Source: Gillisia hiemivivida (GTDB lineage Bacteria; Bacteroidota; Bacteroidia; Flavobacteriales; Flavobacteriaceae). From it: a stretch of 64,000 bases of DNA. A model generated the notes under the pieces. That model had not been told where the DNA came from. It worked only from the letters and a program-made list of their open reading frames with translations, and did no database searches. Position numbers and translations under genes: made by a program. Below, piece by piece: positions 40,045 through 50,200 of the stretch. How positions within the stretch are numbered: the stretch's first letter is position 1; each line of letters opens with the position of its first letter. Location: contig NZ_VORY01000007.1 of the NCBI RefSeq assembly GCF_007997295.1, forward strand, positions 87,485-151,484. The letters run 5' to 3'.

Positions 40045-40232
40045 TGTATATCCGTTTAGCGTCCAGTGACCAAATTATCCTATCTGAAATGGTCGCTTCA
40101 CCCAGTCCCGTACCATCCGGATTTTCAGGGTCTTATACCACATATTTGAGATGCTGAAACAAGTTCAGCATGACGGTAACAACCTGTAATTAATTAATAA
40201 AAATTATTTACTGGAACAAAAGCGGACATACA
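40045..40232 (-). mobile_element. R3 repeat with terminal inverted repeats, copy B (inverted)
   Basis: Reverse-complement twin of 23572-23760, nearly identical over the whole length (TGTATATCC at the left edge, CGGACATACA at the right). It is flanked by GTGAATAAA and GTAAATAAA (8 of 9 identical), a plausible 9-bp target duplication. It lies 30 bases past the IS200 right-end hairpin. No ORF. Confidence 0.75.
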
Positions 40233-40428
40233 GTAAATAAAAAAAGGAAAATTGAAAACCAGAAAATTTTAAGTTGCTTAAATAAATTAATTATGGTTTC
40301 AAAACAAGAGGTGAATTGGAATGTCTTAAATCACAAACTCATCATAAATTCAGTACTAATAGCTCATCTTCAGCTGGAATTTTTACGGATCGCGCTTATT
40401 TTTATTAATTTAGAACAAACCTTTTACT
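40233..40428. other. Intergenic region upstream of the alpha/beta hydrolase
   Basis: 196 AT-rich bases; probable promoter region of the hydrolase gene; no distinctive feature. Confidence 0.3.
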
Positions 40429-41325
40429 ATGAGCGATAAAAATTCTATTGTAGTCATTATGGAGAAGCATGAAGCTTCCGGGAAATATTTTAATGTTAAC
40501 GGCATAAAATGTTTTGCTCTTGACCAGGGAAGCGGTGAAGCCGTTCTTTGTTTGCACGGTGTTCCCACTTCCTCATTTTTATACCGAAAAATTGTACCGG
40601 CACTGGCTGAAAAAGGTTACCGGGGCGTGGCCATTGATTTTCCCGGATTAGGATTTTCTGACAGACCAGAAAATTTTGATTATTCTTTTTCTTCTTTTGC
40701 TAAGTTTGGTGCCGAAGCGGCTAAAAATCTAGGTTTGGATAAATACCACTTACTAATACATGATGTTGGCGGTCCTGTTGGTTTTGCCCTAGCTGCAGAA
40801 AATCTAGATAAAGTCTTGTCCATTACTATTCTTAATACCTGGATAGATGGGGTGAATTTTATAAAGCCGTGGTCGATGCGACCTTTTGAGAATTCTGTTT
40901 TGGGCGAGATAGAACTGGCGACCCTAATACACCCTACCTGGCAAATAATGTTCAACAAAATGGGGGTAAATGACAGTTCGGGAATTCCGAAAAATGAAAT
41001 TAATGCTCATCTTGATATTTTAAAACGAGACGATGGTGGGGATGCTTTTTTAAAACTGATGAGAAATTTCGACGATTCAGAAGAATTTAGAAGTTTGTGT
41101 TATAAGGCAGTGCAAGAGGTGCCTTATCCAGTTCAGGCAGTCTGGGGAGCAGACGATCCATTCTTAACCCTCGATCATCACGCACAGGAAATCAAAAAAG
41201 TGGCAGGACTAGCAAAAATTCACGAATTAAGTTCACGTCACTTTCTGCAGGAAGAGAAACCTATGGAAATAGTAGAAAAGCTTGAAGAGATCATTCAGCT
41301 TTCTAAACAAATGCTTCCCAGATAA
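40429..41325 (+). CDS. Alpha/beta hydrolase, haloalkane dehalogenase / epoxide hydrolase-like
   Basis: A 298-residue cytoplasmic hydrolase. The oxyanion motif HGVPTSSFLYR is at 43-53. The nucleophile elbow is HDVGGPVG with Asp112, meaning an Asp-nucleophile enzyme as in haloalkane dehalogenases and epoxide hydrolases. The acidic residue lies in WGADDPFLTL, and the catalytic His271 in SSRHFLQEEKP. The residue after the nucleophile is Val, not the halide-stabilising Trp that most haloalkane dehalogenases have (HDWGG), so dehalogenase activity should not be assumed. An in-frame downstream ATG (codon 11) could also be the start. It is monocistronic. Confidence 0.78.
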   Translation: MSDKNSIVVIMEKHEASGKYFNVNGIKCFALDQGSGEAVLCLHGVPTSSFLYRKIVPALAEKGYRGVAIDFPGLGFSDRPENFDYSFSSFAKFGAEAAKNLGLDKYHLLIHDVGGPVGFALAAENLDKVLSITILNTWIDGVNFIKPWSMRPFENSVLGEIELATLIHPTWQIMFNKMGVNDSSGIPKNEINAHLDILKRDDGGDAFLKLMRNFDDSEEFRSLCYKAVQEVPYPVQAVWGADDPFLTLDHHAQEIKKVAGLAKIHELSSRHFLQEEKPMEIVEKLEEIIQLSKQMLPR

Positions 41326-41467
41326 AGTCATATTTTAGACGCTTTTCGTTTCAATTACTACCGAATATAACGGCCTTATTTAATTTATATATTAATACAT
41401 CACGCATAATGAGGTATATTTCTAGCTAGATGCCATATACTATTTAAGATCACGAATTATTATCTGC

Positions 41468-42859
41468 ATGAAAAAAGGTCTAGTTTGGTTTAAGAATGAT
41501 TTGCGACTACATGATAATGAGGCACTCTGCCAGGCCATCGCCAATTGCGATGAGTTAATTTTTTGCTATTGTGTAGAAAAAAGTTTATTCAAGGATCTGA
41601 AATTGGGCTTTAAGAAGTCTGGAATAAATAGATTCAAATTTCTTGAAGAATCGGTAAACAATCTAAAATTTAAACTTGAAGGATTAGACGGTCATCTTCT
41701 TATCAGTGAGATTACAGCTTCAGAATTTATTCCAGAGATTGTAAATAGGTATGATATTACCGAAATTTTTGGTGAATGTGAATATGGTTATGAAGAATTA
41801 CAATTAGTTAATTCCGTTCAGAAAAAATTACCCAAAGTTCAATTTAATTTTTACTGGGGTAAAACATTGTATCATATCGATGATATTCCGTTTAAAATTT
41901 CTGAAATCCCATTAACCAGTAAAGCTTATAGAATACCAGCATCCAAAGAATCCAGTCCTAGAATTCCTTTTCAGGCTCCGTCGATTTTGAAATCGATTCC
42001 CAATATTTCTAGCACTGATTTTCCTAGCTATGCTGATTTCGGATTTTCGAAGGCTGAATATGATAATGCTTCGGTGTTTGTAAAAGGCGGAGAAGATAAT
42101 GGTCTGGAACGATTACAATATTACACTTTCAATTCTGAATTACTTACCGGTTACAGATGGACCAGAAATAAATCTTTGGGCTTGGATTACAGCTCAAAAT
42201 TTTCTCCATATCTGGCTCTGGGCTGTTTATCTCCAAGAGAAATTTATAGTGCTGTTATAAAGTATGAAGAGCAAATCAAGAAAAATCAAAGCACCTGGTG
42301 GATAGTTTTTGAACTTGTTTGGAGAGATTATTTCACATTTAAAGGTATGCGATTTGGAGACATGATATTTAAAACTGAAGGCTTTAAGAAAAAGAAAGTT
42401 GAGTTTGAAAATAATATTAAACTCTTTAAAAGATGGTGTGAAGGTCAAACTGGAATTCCGTTTATTGATGCACATATGAGACAGCTCAATGAAACTGGTT
42501 ATATGAGCAATAGAGGGCGGGTGAACTGTGCGAGTTATTTTGTGCATGACTTAAATATCGATTGGACCTGGGGGGCAGCATATTTTGAAAGCAGACTTAT
42601 AGATTATGATGTAAGTGCAAACTGGTTAAACTGGCACGTACAAGCATATGAAATTTACTATACCAATCCTGTGCACCAATCTAATAAGTATAAAGCTCAG
42701 GAATATATTAGATTATGGATTCCAGAGTTAAAGGACAAAAATGATGTAGAAGTTCTAATTCCTTGGGAATTTGAAATTGAATCCTATTCAAAGCCGATTG
42801 AAATATATAAGAAATGGACAAGAGCAATTAATCTAATTAAGAAATTAGAGATTGAATAA
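41468..42859 (+). CDS. DASH-type cryptochrome / photolyase
   Basis: Blue-light flavoprotein; DASH cryptochromes repair cyclobutane pyrimidine dimers in single-stranded DNA. At 463 residues it has the photolyase antenna domain KGLVWFKNDLRLHDNEAL at the N-terminus. The FAD domain follows with KFSPYLALGCLSPR, WWIVFELVWRDYFTFKG, GIPFIDAHMRQLNETGYMSN and RVNCASYFVHDLNIDWTWGA. The DASH-typical IDYDVSANWLNWHVQAYEIY comes near the C-terminus. It is not linked to a light-sensing operon; it stands between the hydrolase and a small membrane protein gene. Confidence 0.92.
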   Translation: MKKGLVWFKNDLRLHDNEALCQAIANCDELIFCYCVEKSLFKDLKLGFKKSGINRFKFLEESVNNLKFKLEGLDGHLLISEITASEFIPEIVNRYDITEIFGECEYGYEELQLVNSVQKKLPKVQFNFYWGKTLYHIDDIPFKISEIPLTSKAYRIPASKESSPRIPFQAPSILKSIPNISSTDFPSYADFGFSKAEYDNASVFVKGGEDNGLERLQYYTFNSELLTGYRWTRNKSLGLDYSSKFSPYLALGCLSPREIYSAVIKYEEQIKKNQSTWWIVFELVWRDYFTFKGMRFGDMIFKTEGFKKKKVEFENNIKLFKRWCEGQTGIPFIDAHMRQLNETGYMSNRGRVNCASYFVHDLNIDWTWGAAYFESRLIDYDVSANWLNWHVQAYEIYYTNPVHQSNKYKAQEYIRLWIPELKDKNDVEVLIPWEFEIESYSKPIEIYKKWTRAINLIKKLEIE

Positions 42860-42967
42860 ATCATTGTTTTAACAAAATCCATCAGTTCAAAATTATAAGC
42901 CGATACTTAAGAATTTCATTCTAAACATCTTTTCATTGTCTAAAAACAAAATACTCATTAAAATTGA

Positions 42968-43099
42968 TTCCGTCACTCTGTCCCGAACCACTATGAGATT
43001 CAGATTTTAAATTGCAAAATATAGCGCTATCGGAAAAGCATCACGGGAATCATTTAATATTATTAGGTGAACAATCAAACTGGTATAAAAGCAGACATC
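42968..43099 (-). repeat. Possible decayed R3-related repeat
   Basis: Contains GTCACTCTGTCCCGAACCA and, at its right end, ACTGGTATAAAAGCAGACAT. These resemble GTCCCGTACCA and ACTGGAACAAAAGCGGACAT in R3 copy B, in the same orientation. The middle is not recognisably similar, so this is tentative. Confidence 0.3.
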
Positions 43100-43138
43100 A
43101 GATTACATTTTCCTTTTTAAAATAACTTTAATTTAATA

Positions 43139-43417
43139 TTAATTTCTTAAAATAGTTAGCACAACTGTAGCCAGAATTATTATGAAAGAATAGAAATTAA
43201 ATGATTTTAGATTAAACTTATCTATTCCCCAAAAAATGAGAGTAAGTATTGGTAAAATAAATAGCGATATTATCATAGGTAGCCATAAAATTTCGAATGC
43301 TGCACCCAATACTGCAAAATGATACACATCGATGAATTGAACCAGACACCAGAAAGCAGAGGTCAGGAAACTCAATATAAAAACGAGTTTGGAGGTGATT
43401 GATTTATCTATACTCAA
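43139..43417 (-). CDS. Small membrane protein (92 aa), unknown
   Basis: A 92-residue protein with three hydrophobic stretches (about 10-28, 33-62 and 72-90). Charged residues at the edges (MSIDKSITSKL, WGIDKFNLKSFNFYS) suggest three membrane helices. I do not recognise a family. It is convergent with the cryptochrome gene. An R2 repeat separates it from the downstream PLP-enzyme gene. Confidence 0.6.
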   Translation of the reverse strand: MSIDKSITSKLVFILSFLTSAFWCLVQFIDVYHFAVLGAAFEILWLPMIISLFILPILTLIFWGIDKFNLKSFNFYSFIIILATVVLTILRN

Positions 43418-43453
43418 TTCGCTTTTTTATTATTCTCTTCAATTTTTGATGAA

Positions 43454-43583
43454 AATCAAGAACTTCGGGGCAAGCCCACGAGGCATCTCCCGATGCTTCG
43501 GGAGGAAAATACTTATAAAAATTCGAGGCAGGCCCGCCTGAATGTTTCGGGCAGGCCTCGGGGAATTAAACCCTCAATGAGGG
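43454..43583 (-). repeat. R2 palindromic repeat, copy b (inverted)
   Basis: Reads on the minus strand from CCCTCATTGAGGG (43571-43583) to TTCTTGATT. Its first base lies immediately after the TAA stop of the PLP-enzyme gene (43585-43587), so it forms the 3' end of that gene and probably its transcript end. It includes the extra hairpin CCCGAAGCATCGGGA compared with copy d. Confidence 0.8.
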
Positions 43584-43584
43584 A

Positions 43585-45429
43585 TTAAATTTGCTCCACA
43601 AATTTCGAAAAGACTTTTTTATGATGATCAAGATCCAAATTAGGAGATACTGATACACGGGCAATATAATCTTTGTCACCTTCTTTAGTCGTCCCTTGAG
43701 TAGATGTTGCAGGTATCGTCCAATAACATCCTTTTAACTGCCCATAGCTCACACAGTACTTACTTTCATTCGGGATTTCTGTAATCATTAGATTGATTAA
43801 TTTAAGATTCAACTCCCTTTTATAAGCTTCTCTTTCTTCATCATTAGTCCCTTTAGTGGGAAGATCTAATGAAAATACAGATGGGGTAAAGCCTTCTTGT
43901 GCTAATTCTTCTGAAACAAAATTGATTTTCGCAGTTGGTAGAGTTTCCTTGATAAAGTTTACAAATTCACGTGTATTCTTATAAGCATCATTAATCCTTT
44001 GATTCATTGATGGTAGTTGGTTTGCTAATATTTCAACCTGAAGATTTGTAGCTTCGTTATCGCAAAGCCTCAAATGCTTGTCTATTTTTTCCATCAAAGC
44101 TTCCCCTTTTTTATTTGCTACACAGTAGCCGGCAGTACATTTTCCTCCACTCGGAAATTTCGATCCACTTACATATGAAATCGTTCTGATCGCTGAGAGG
44201 ATTCCATCTTTACTTAAAAATTGTATGTTAGGACAAAATGTTTGATCTAAAATAAAAACAGGATCGATAGCAACTTCACCAGATTCAGTTTTACGAGTTT
44301 TACTTAAAACATCTCTCAGTTTTTCTAGATCTGGAACTTCAACTCTGGGGTTTGTTGGAATTTCAGCAATTATATACGGGACAGCATCTTCGTTGGCAAT
44401 TTTATCTAAAACCCTATCGATACTTTGCACCATATCGTTATCACCATCCACTGGTAAGTCCACTACTTCAACATTATTAGTACAAGCAGCAACTCGCCTT
44501 GCCTGGTCATTTGTGCCGCCATAACAATTTGGAGGAACAATAAATTTGATAGCCTTTCCTTTATGATTTTCTAAAGCATCGTGAATGAGACCCATCATTA
44601 TCGCGTATTGAACAGATAGGCCACAAGAACCAAGAAGCGCTTTTGAATTTGTAGCGGTGATCTCCTTAATTGAATCTACCACACTTGTTTTGTTTGTCTC
44701 TACATTACTTTTCTTATAAGCAGAAGAAGACTTCCCTATTAACAGCTGCAAGGCAGAAAAACAATCGGCTGGTGTCATCGCAATAGTCTCTCTTCTTCGA
44801 ACATGCTGAATGTCTGAAATGTAACTCTCATTTTCTTCAGCATTTACTACTAAAACGCTTCCAAGATAAGAGTGTAGACTGATAAAAAAGTCAACATTTG
44901 TCGGGAGGTGAATAGTACCTATTTCATCTTGTTGCGAAATGAAGATCGTACTGCCGCTAAACTTAGAAATGGCTGATGCTTTCTCAACTTTCTTTAGCTC
45001 AAATTTATAACCATAAACACGCCGTACTACTTCAGCATCAAAAAAGTCAGGTAATTCACCTGTATATATAATTTGTGTGTTTTTATTATCTAATGAATTT
45101 TTTCTTAGAATAGCTAAAATAGGTATCGTCTTAGATGAAAAACTAATTACATTATTTGGTTTTATATTATTTAAGTTAGCAATTCCCCATTCTAATATAC
45201 AAGATAAGGGATGACCTAATCTAATATAGTCGTAAGCTGTGGGTAATATATTTAGTGCAGAGGTAGTAGAATTATTGCTTTTATATAAGGTTTCAAACTG
45301 TTCCAGAAACTGAGTTTTCGCCAATTTTTCATCATAAATATCCAGTCGATGCGTTGTTAGATTCAACCAGTTAGTTGGCATATTTTCTAGTACATCTTTA
45401 ATATAATTTAGCATTTTATTGTCTTCCAT
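43585..45429 (-). CDS. Cys/Met-metabolism PLP-dependent enzyme (trans-sulfuration family, long form)
   Basis: A PLP enzyme of the cystathionine gamma-synthase/lyase fold. The second half is the diagnostic part: GLSVQYAIMMGLIHDALENH, FIVPPNCYGGTNDQARRVAA, IAEIPTNPRVEVPDLEKLRD and the Schiff-base lysine in YVSGSKFPSGGKCTAG. The first 230 residues form an additional N-terminal region not present in classical 400-residue enzymes. I take the ATG at 45427-45429 (MEDNKMLNYIKDV); an in-frame start 33 bases further upstream (45462) cannot be excluded. Substrate not known. Its stop abuts R2 copy b. The DUF3037/HipA-like pair lies upstream on the same strand, 182 bases away. Confidence 0.75.
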   Translation of the reverse strand: MEDNKMLNYIKDVLENMPTNWLNLTTHRLDIYDEKLAKTQFLEQFETLYKSNNSTTSALNILPTAYDYIRLGHPLSCILEWGIANLNNIKPNNVISFSSKTIPILAILRKNSLDNKNTQIIYTGELPDFFDAEVVRRVYGYKFELKKVEKASAISKFSGSTIFISQQDEIGTIHLPTNVDFFISLHSYLGSVLVVNAEENESYISDIQHVRRRETIAMTPADCFSALQLLIGKSSSAYKKSNVETNKTSVVDSIKEITATNSKALLGSCGLSVQYAIMMGLIHDALENHKGKAIKFIVPPNCYGGTNDQARRVAACTNNVEVVDLPVDGDNDMVQSIDRVLDKIANEDAVPYIIAEIPTNPRVEVPDLEKLRDVLSKTRKTESGEVAIDPVFILDQTFCPNIQFLSKDGILSAIRTISYVSGSKFPSGGKCTAGYCVANKKGEALMEKIDKHLRLCDNEATNLQVEILANQLPSMNQRINDAYKNTREFVNFIKETLPTAKINFVSEELAQEGFTPSVFSLDLPTKGTNDEEREAYKRELNLKLINLMITEIPNESKYCVSYGQLKGCYWTIPATSTQGTTKEGDKDYIARVSVSPNLDLDHHKKVFSKFVEQI

Positions 45430-45611
45430 AATTTCAACTTTTGATATGCCGATAATATACACAAATCAGATTTTTTTAAAGTGTTATAAGTCGCTTTTTA
45501 ATTTGGAACTAACGCGATATTATATTAAACTTAACGTTTAAAAAGATACTAGCTTTTAGGTATACTACCGATCCGTACCGACGTTTCGGGATTATATTTT
45601 GTTTTAACTTA

Positions 45612-45995
45612 TCAAAGCACCTGTTTTTCAAAGATGTCTTCTAATGTTTTTTGCGGATCATCGCTTAAACCAGGATGAGTTTTAGAGCTTTGAATAATGG
45701 TGCTTCTGCAGGCTGTTAACCATCTAAAACGATCTGACAATTCCATAGCACCTATTTTTCCTCCAGCAGCTGCGCCATCGCAAACTAATTCCCAGGCCTT
45801 TAAATAATCTTCAAAGAAATCTAATTCTAAATCTGGTGAGAATGCTTTTAATTTATCTGGATTGATATGGTATTTGATACCGATAAACTTTTTCCGTTTG
45901 CAAAATAAAATAACCCCGACGTTAAAGAATTCTTCTCGTTCTACTCTGGGAACAATTCTTATTATCGCATATTCAAATGTATATTTATCTTGCAT
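45612..45995 (-). CDS. DUF3037 protein
   Basis: A 127-residue soluble protein with the DUF3037 core YEYAIIRIVPRVEREEFFNV-like start (here FEYAIIRIVPRVEREEFFNV) and GVILFCKRKKFIGIK. Function is not known. It overlaps the upstream HipA-like kinase gene by 11 bases, a strong sign of translational coupling and joint function. Family knowledge: DUF3037 proteins are frequently paired with HipA-like kinases in other bacteria. Confidence 0.82.
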   Translation of the reverse strand: MQDKYTFEYAIIRIVPRVEREEFFNVGVILFCKRKKFIGIKYHINPDKLKAFSPDLELDFFEDYLKAWELVCDGAAAGGKIGAMELSDRFRWLTACRSTIIQSSKTHPGLSDDPQKTLEDIFEKQVL

Positions 45996-46764
45996 CTATA
46001 GCTTCTTTAATTAGTAGATCAATCTTAGAAAGACGTGTGTTTAGAAATTGAATATATGCTTCCCTCATCTCGCTGCTAGTCATAGTGTCAGATTCGCTTA
46101 GCAGCCAGTCTTCCGGTATGTTGGAGATAATTTCTATAATTCTATCTTGATTGATGGACTGCAGGATCTCTTTTGAAGCTTCTTCTAACTGAGTTGCTTT
46201 TTGTAAAAGTACATGGTCTTTTATAAGAGGAAAAGTTCTGGTAAGATGATTTTCCCAAGTTTTCCAATCATGATGGAAATAAAAACTTGCACCATTGTCA
46301 ATAACCCAAAGTTCCTTATTCCAGTGTAGTAAATTGGTGTTTTTAGCAGTTCTGTCTATGTTGCTAATGATACTATCCAATAAGGCCACTTTTGAAGCGG
46401 TTAAAGCATCTACTTCACTCACTAATGGATCAAATGTAATGGAACCTGATAAAAAATGTAGACCAAGATTTAATCCAACACTAAATTTAAGTAAGTCTTG
46501 AATCTCTTCATCTGGTTCTGTCTTACTAAATGAATCATCCAGATTCATAAATACCAACTCAGGAACTTTTAAGCCTATAGATCGCGCCAATTCACCACCT
46601 ATAAACTCGGCGATGAGTGCTTTTTTACCCTGCCCAGCACCTCTAAATTTAATTACATATAGGAAACCATCATCTGCCTTAACAATTGCTGGTAGTGAAC
46701 CGCCTTCTCGTAAAGGTTGTACATATTGCACCACATTTACCGTGCGAATATCAATTTTATTCAT
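45985..46764 (-). CDS. HipA-like kinase domain protein (HipA_2 family)
   Basis: A 259-residue protein with a HipA/PI3K-like kinase core but without the N-terminal HipB-interacting region of classical HipA. Nucleotide-site features are Lys39 in LYVIKFRGAGQGKKAL, the catalytic loop NIDRTAKNTN with Asp137 and Asn142, and the metal-binding Asp156 in WVIDNGASF. No helix-turn-helix antitoxin (HipB) gene is adjacent. Instead it overlaps a DUF3037 gene by 11 bases. The pair may be a regulatory or toxin-like module; targets are unknown. Confidence 0.8.
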   Translation of the reverse strand: MNKIDIRTVNVVQYVQPLREGGSLPAIVKADDGFLYVIKFRGAGQGKKALIAEFIGGELARSIGLKVPELVFMNLDDSFSKTEPDEEIQDLLKFSVGLNLGLHFLSGSITFDPLVSEVDALTASKVALLDSIISNIDRTAKNTNLLHWNKELWVIDNGASFYFHHDWKTWENHLTRTFPLIKDHVLLQKATQLEEASKEILQSINQDRIIEIISNIPEDWLLSESDTMTSSEMREAYIQFLNTRLSKIDLLIKEAIDAR

Positions 46765-47200
46765 AGATCTAAATTACTAAATATATAGAAGGTGCGCCTA
46801 GGTTTTTACTATGGATCTACTGTGAATCTATTTTAATTTTCATGCGAAGTTTTGTAAGTCGATTGGCGAAGAATCAATAGCTTGAATCTGTGACTTTAGA
46901 CTAATAGTATCTGAAATTAAGGAAGAATAGGTTTGTTTATTATCTCAGTTCCTTGTTACTCACTTACTTTTTTGTTTCAGCCTTACAAAAGGAATGCGCG
47001 TTTACTCCCAAGTTTTGGGGTTTGCTTTTGTGTTGGCTTCAGCGAAATATGAAACATTAACGAACAGCAAAACAATTTATTAACCTGTGATTAATTATAA
47101 GTGCGTATGGGTTTTAGCGTGAGCTTTTTTTATAGATGATAATTGTAATAAAGACAATTTATATCGGACTCGATAATTTTTTATTATCAGTAACTTTAAG
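46765..47200. other. 436-base intergenic region, nothing recognised
   Basis: It lies between the HipA-like kinase gene start and the terminator of the metal efflux operon. It should include the promoter of the kinase/DUF3037 pair. Slightly less AT-rich patches around 46985-47040 may be remnants but give no readable protein. Confidence 0.35.
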
Positions 47201-47236
47201 AAAAAAGGCTGTGCACTTTTAACACAGCCCTTTCTT
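47201..47236 (-). terminator. Intrinsic terminator of the metal efflux operon
   Basis: On the minus strand GGGCTGTGTTAAAAGTGCACAGCC forms a 7-bp GC-rich stem followed by TTTTTTCTT. It starts 20 bases after the cusA-like stop codon. Confidence 0.8.
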
Positions 47237-47256
47237 AACTAATAAGTTTTTTCTTC

Positions 47257-50200
47257 TTAAGATTGTCGTTTACCAATTACTAACTGATATACACAAGGAA
47301 TCACTACCAAATTTAGTATGGTTGCAGATAACAATCCTCCCAAAATAACCACAGCCATCGGGCTTTGAATTTCACTTCCCGGTTCACCGCCTTTTAAAGC
47401 TAGTGGTATTAGTGCTAAACCTGTAGTAAAGGCAGTCATGAGTATTGGATTTAGACGATCTAGAGCTCCTGCTTTTATTAACTGAAACCCGTATATCCCT
47501 TCTTTTCTTAAATCTTCATATCGCGACACCAATAATATTCCATTACGAGTAGCAATTCCAAATAGGCTAATAAAACCTATAGTCGCAGCAATACTGATAA
47601 TTCCCGATGTAAAATAAACTATGAGAATCCCACCAATTAGAGCTAACGGTAAATTTATAAGTACCACGAAAGCTAATTTAACATCTTTAAATTCATAATA
47701 CAGTAATAAAAAAATAATTGCTATGGCAATGATTGCAGTTACTAAAAGCAATTGCGATGCTTTAGATTCGCTTTTAAACTGTCCGCCATATTCCACTCGG
47801 TATCCTTCTGGCATTGTCACATTATTTGCAACAACCTCTTTTATTTCATTTACAGCACCTCGTAAATCCCTTCCTTGAACATTTGCAGCAACTACAATTT
47901 TACGTTGCACATCTTCACGAGTAATGGTATTCGGGCTGCTTACAGACTGCACAGTTGCTAGTTCTGCTAAAGTGGTATGACCGTCATTGGGTAGACTGAT
48001 TAATGTATTACCAATTGTTTCAATATCATCTCTAAATGGTTTGTCATAACGTACCACTAAATCAAAATACTTTTGACCTTCATATATCTCACCCGCTTCT
48101 TCACCTGCAAAAGCAATATCCACTTGTTCCATTAAATCACCAACTGTCATTGCGTAAGCCGATAAAATCTGCCGCTTTGGTTTAATACGTATTTGTGGTA
48201 CTTCAATTTGTTGATCTACAGCAACGTCTGCCAAGCCATCAATATCTTTGATATTTTGTTCGATATTTTTACCTACTTCAAATAAGCTCTGTAAATCTGA
48301 ACCAAAAATTTTAATCGCAATATTGGCACGTGTCCCTGATAGCATATGGTCTATGCGATGTGCAATAGGTTGGCCTAGTGTAATATTTACTCCTGGGGCT
48401 ATGCTTAGTTTCGTGCGGACTTCTTCAAAAAATTCTTCTTTGGTTTTGTTCTTCAGAATAAAAGGCACATCAATCTCGGCAGCATTAACTCCTTGGGCAT
48501 GTTCATCAAGTTCTGCACGTCCTGTTCTTCGGGTTACCACTTCTACTTCAGGTAACTCCAATAGAATCTGTTCTATCAAATTTCCTGTTTTATTGCTTTC
48601 TTCCAAAGACATTCCCGGTGGCCCAACGACACTAATCACTAAAGATCCTTCATTGAATTCTGGTAAAAAGCTTCTTCCCAATTGTGTAACCACTAAAAGG
48701 CTGATAAGAAATGCGATCACCGTTACCCCAATTATGGTCTTTGGAATTTTGGTGACCTTTTCTAATACATAGGAATAGTTCTTTTGTAGCCATCGCTCCA
48801 CTTTTGTACCATCTGCCTGTTTAAGAAGTAGCTTTTCATTATTTAGTAAGTAAGAACATAATATTGGAGTTACTGTTACAGCCACGATTAACGAGGTTAG
48901 AACAGAGGTAACAAATGCAATACCTAAAGGCTGTAATAAACGTCCTTCCATTCCGCTTAAAAAGAACAGCGGAATAAATGATACAATGATAATTAATGTA
49001 GCAATCATGATGGAACTTCGTATTTCTACTGAAGCATCACGAACAACAGTTAGAGTTGATTCTCGTTCCTCTTTTGGTTTTCTTATGTTTTCACGCAAAC
49101 GTTTATACACGTTTTCAACATCAATTATCGCATCGTCTACCAACGCTCCTATGGCAATCGCCATTCCACCTAAACTCATGGTATTAATGGTGTACCCTAA
49201 CCATTTTAAAATGATAATAGAAACCAATAATGAAATAGGAATCGCAACTAACGAAATAATGGTTGTTCTCCAATTCATTAAAAAGATAAAAAGGATGATC
49301 ATCACAAAAAAGGCACCTTCTAATAAGGTCTGATTCAAGTTGCTGATGGAGGAATCAATAAAATCTGACTGTCTAAAAATTTGACTTTTAATTTCGACGC
49401 CTTTAGGCAATGTGTTTTGTAAGTCGGCAATTGCAACATCTAAACGATCTGTCAATTCCAAAGTATTAACATCGGGTTGTTTGGATATAGTTAAAATCAC
49501 CGCAGGATTTGCATTTAATGAACCATCACCAATCTTATCGGCAGCTCCAATTTGCACCGTAGCCACATCCTTGATTTTTATTGTTTGCCCATTTACTTGC
49601 TTTAATACTGCTTCTTGTAGATCCTCCAAGGCATAGGCACGACCGCTACCCTTAATGATATATTGATTGCCATATTGATTAATTATACCACCAGGAGCAT
49701 TGGTATTAGATTGCTTTACCTTTTCAACAAGCTCTGAAAGACTTACATCGTAATGCTTCATCTTTTCAGGATTGGCAAATACTTGATATTGTTTGTAATC
49801 GCCACCAATAACCACCACATTGGCAATACCACCAATAGCTTTTATACGTGGTCTGATTGTCCAATCAGACAATGTTCTTAACTGCATTGGTGACAGGCTA
49901 TCTGAGGTTACTCCTAAGAGCATTATTTCGCCCATAATGGATGAAATAGGTGCCATAGTTGGTGCGCCAATACCTTCTGGCAAGTTTTCACGAACCATTG
50001 GGATACGTTCACTTACAATTTGACGTGCCCGATAAATATCGGTTCCCCATTCAAATTCTACCCAAACAATGGAAATTCCTGCTGCCGATGAAGAACGAAT
50101 TCGTCTCACATTTGGCGAACCGTTCAAGGCTGTTTCCAGTTGATAGGTTACTAATTTTTCCACTTCTTCAGATTCCATTCCGTGTGCTTCGGTAAGAATG

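Noticed and set aside
36577..46764. A defence island around the HipA-like pair and the IS200 element
   Set aside because: No restriction, Abi, CBASS, retron or similar genes were seen; neighbours are metabolic genes.
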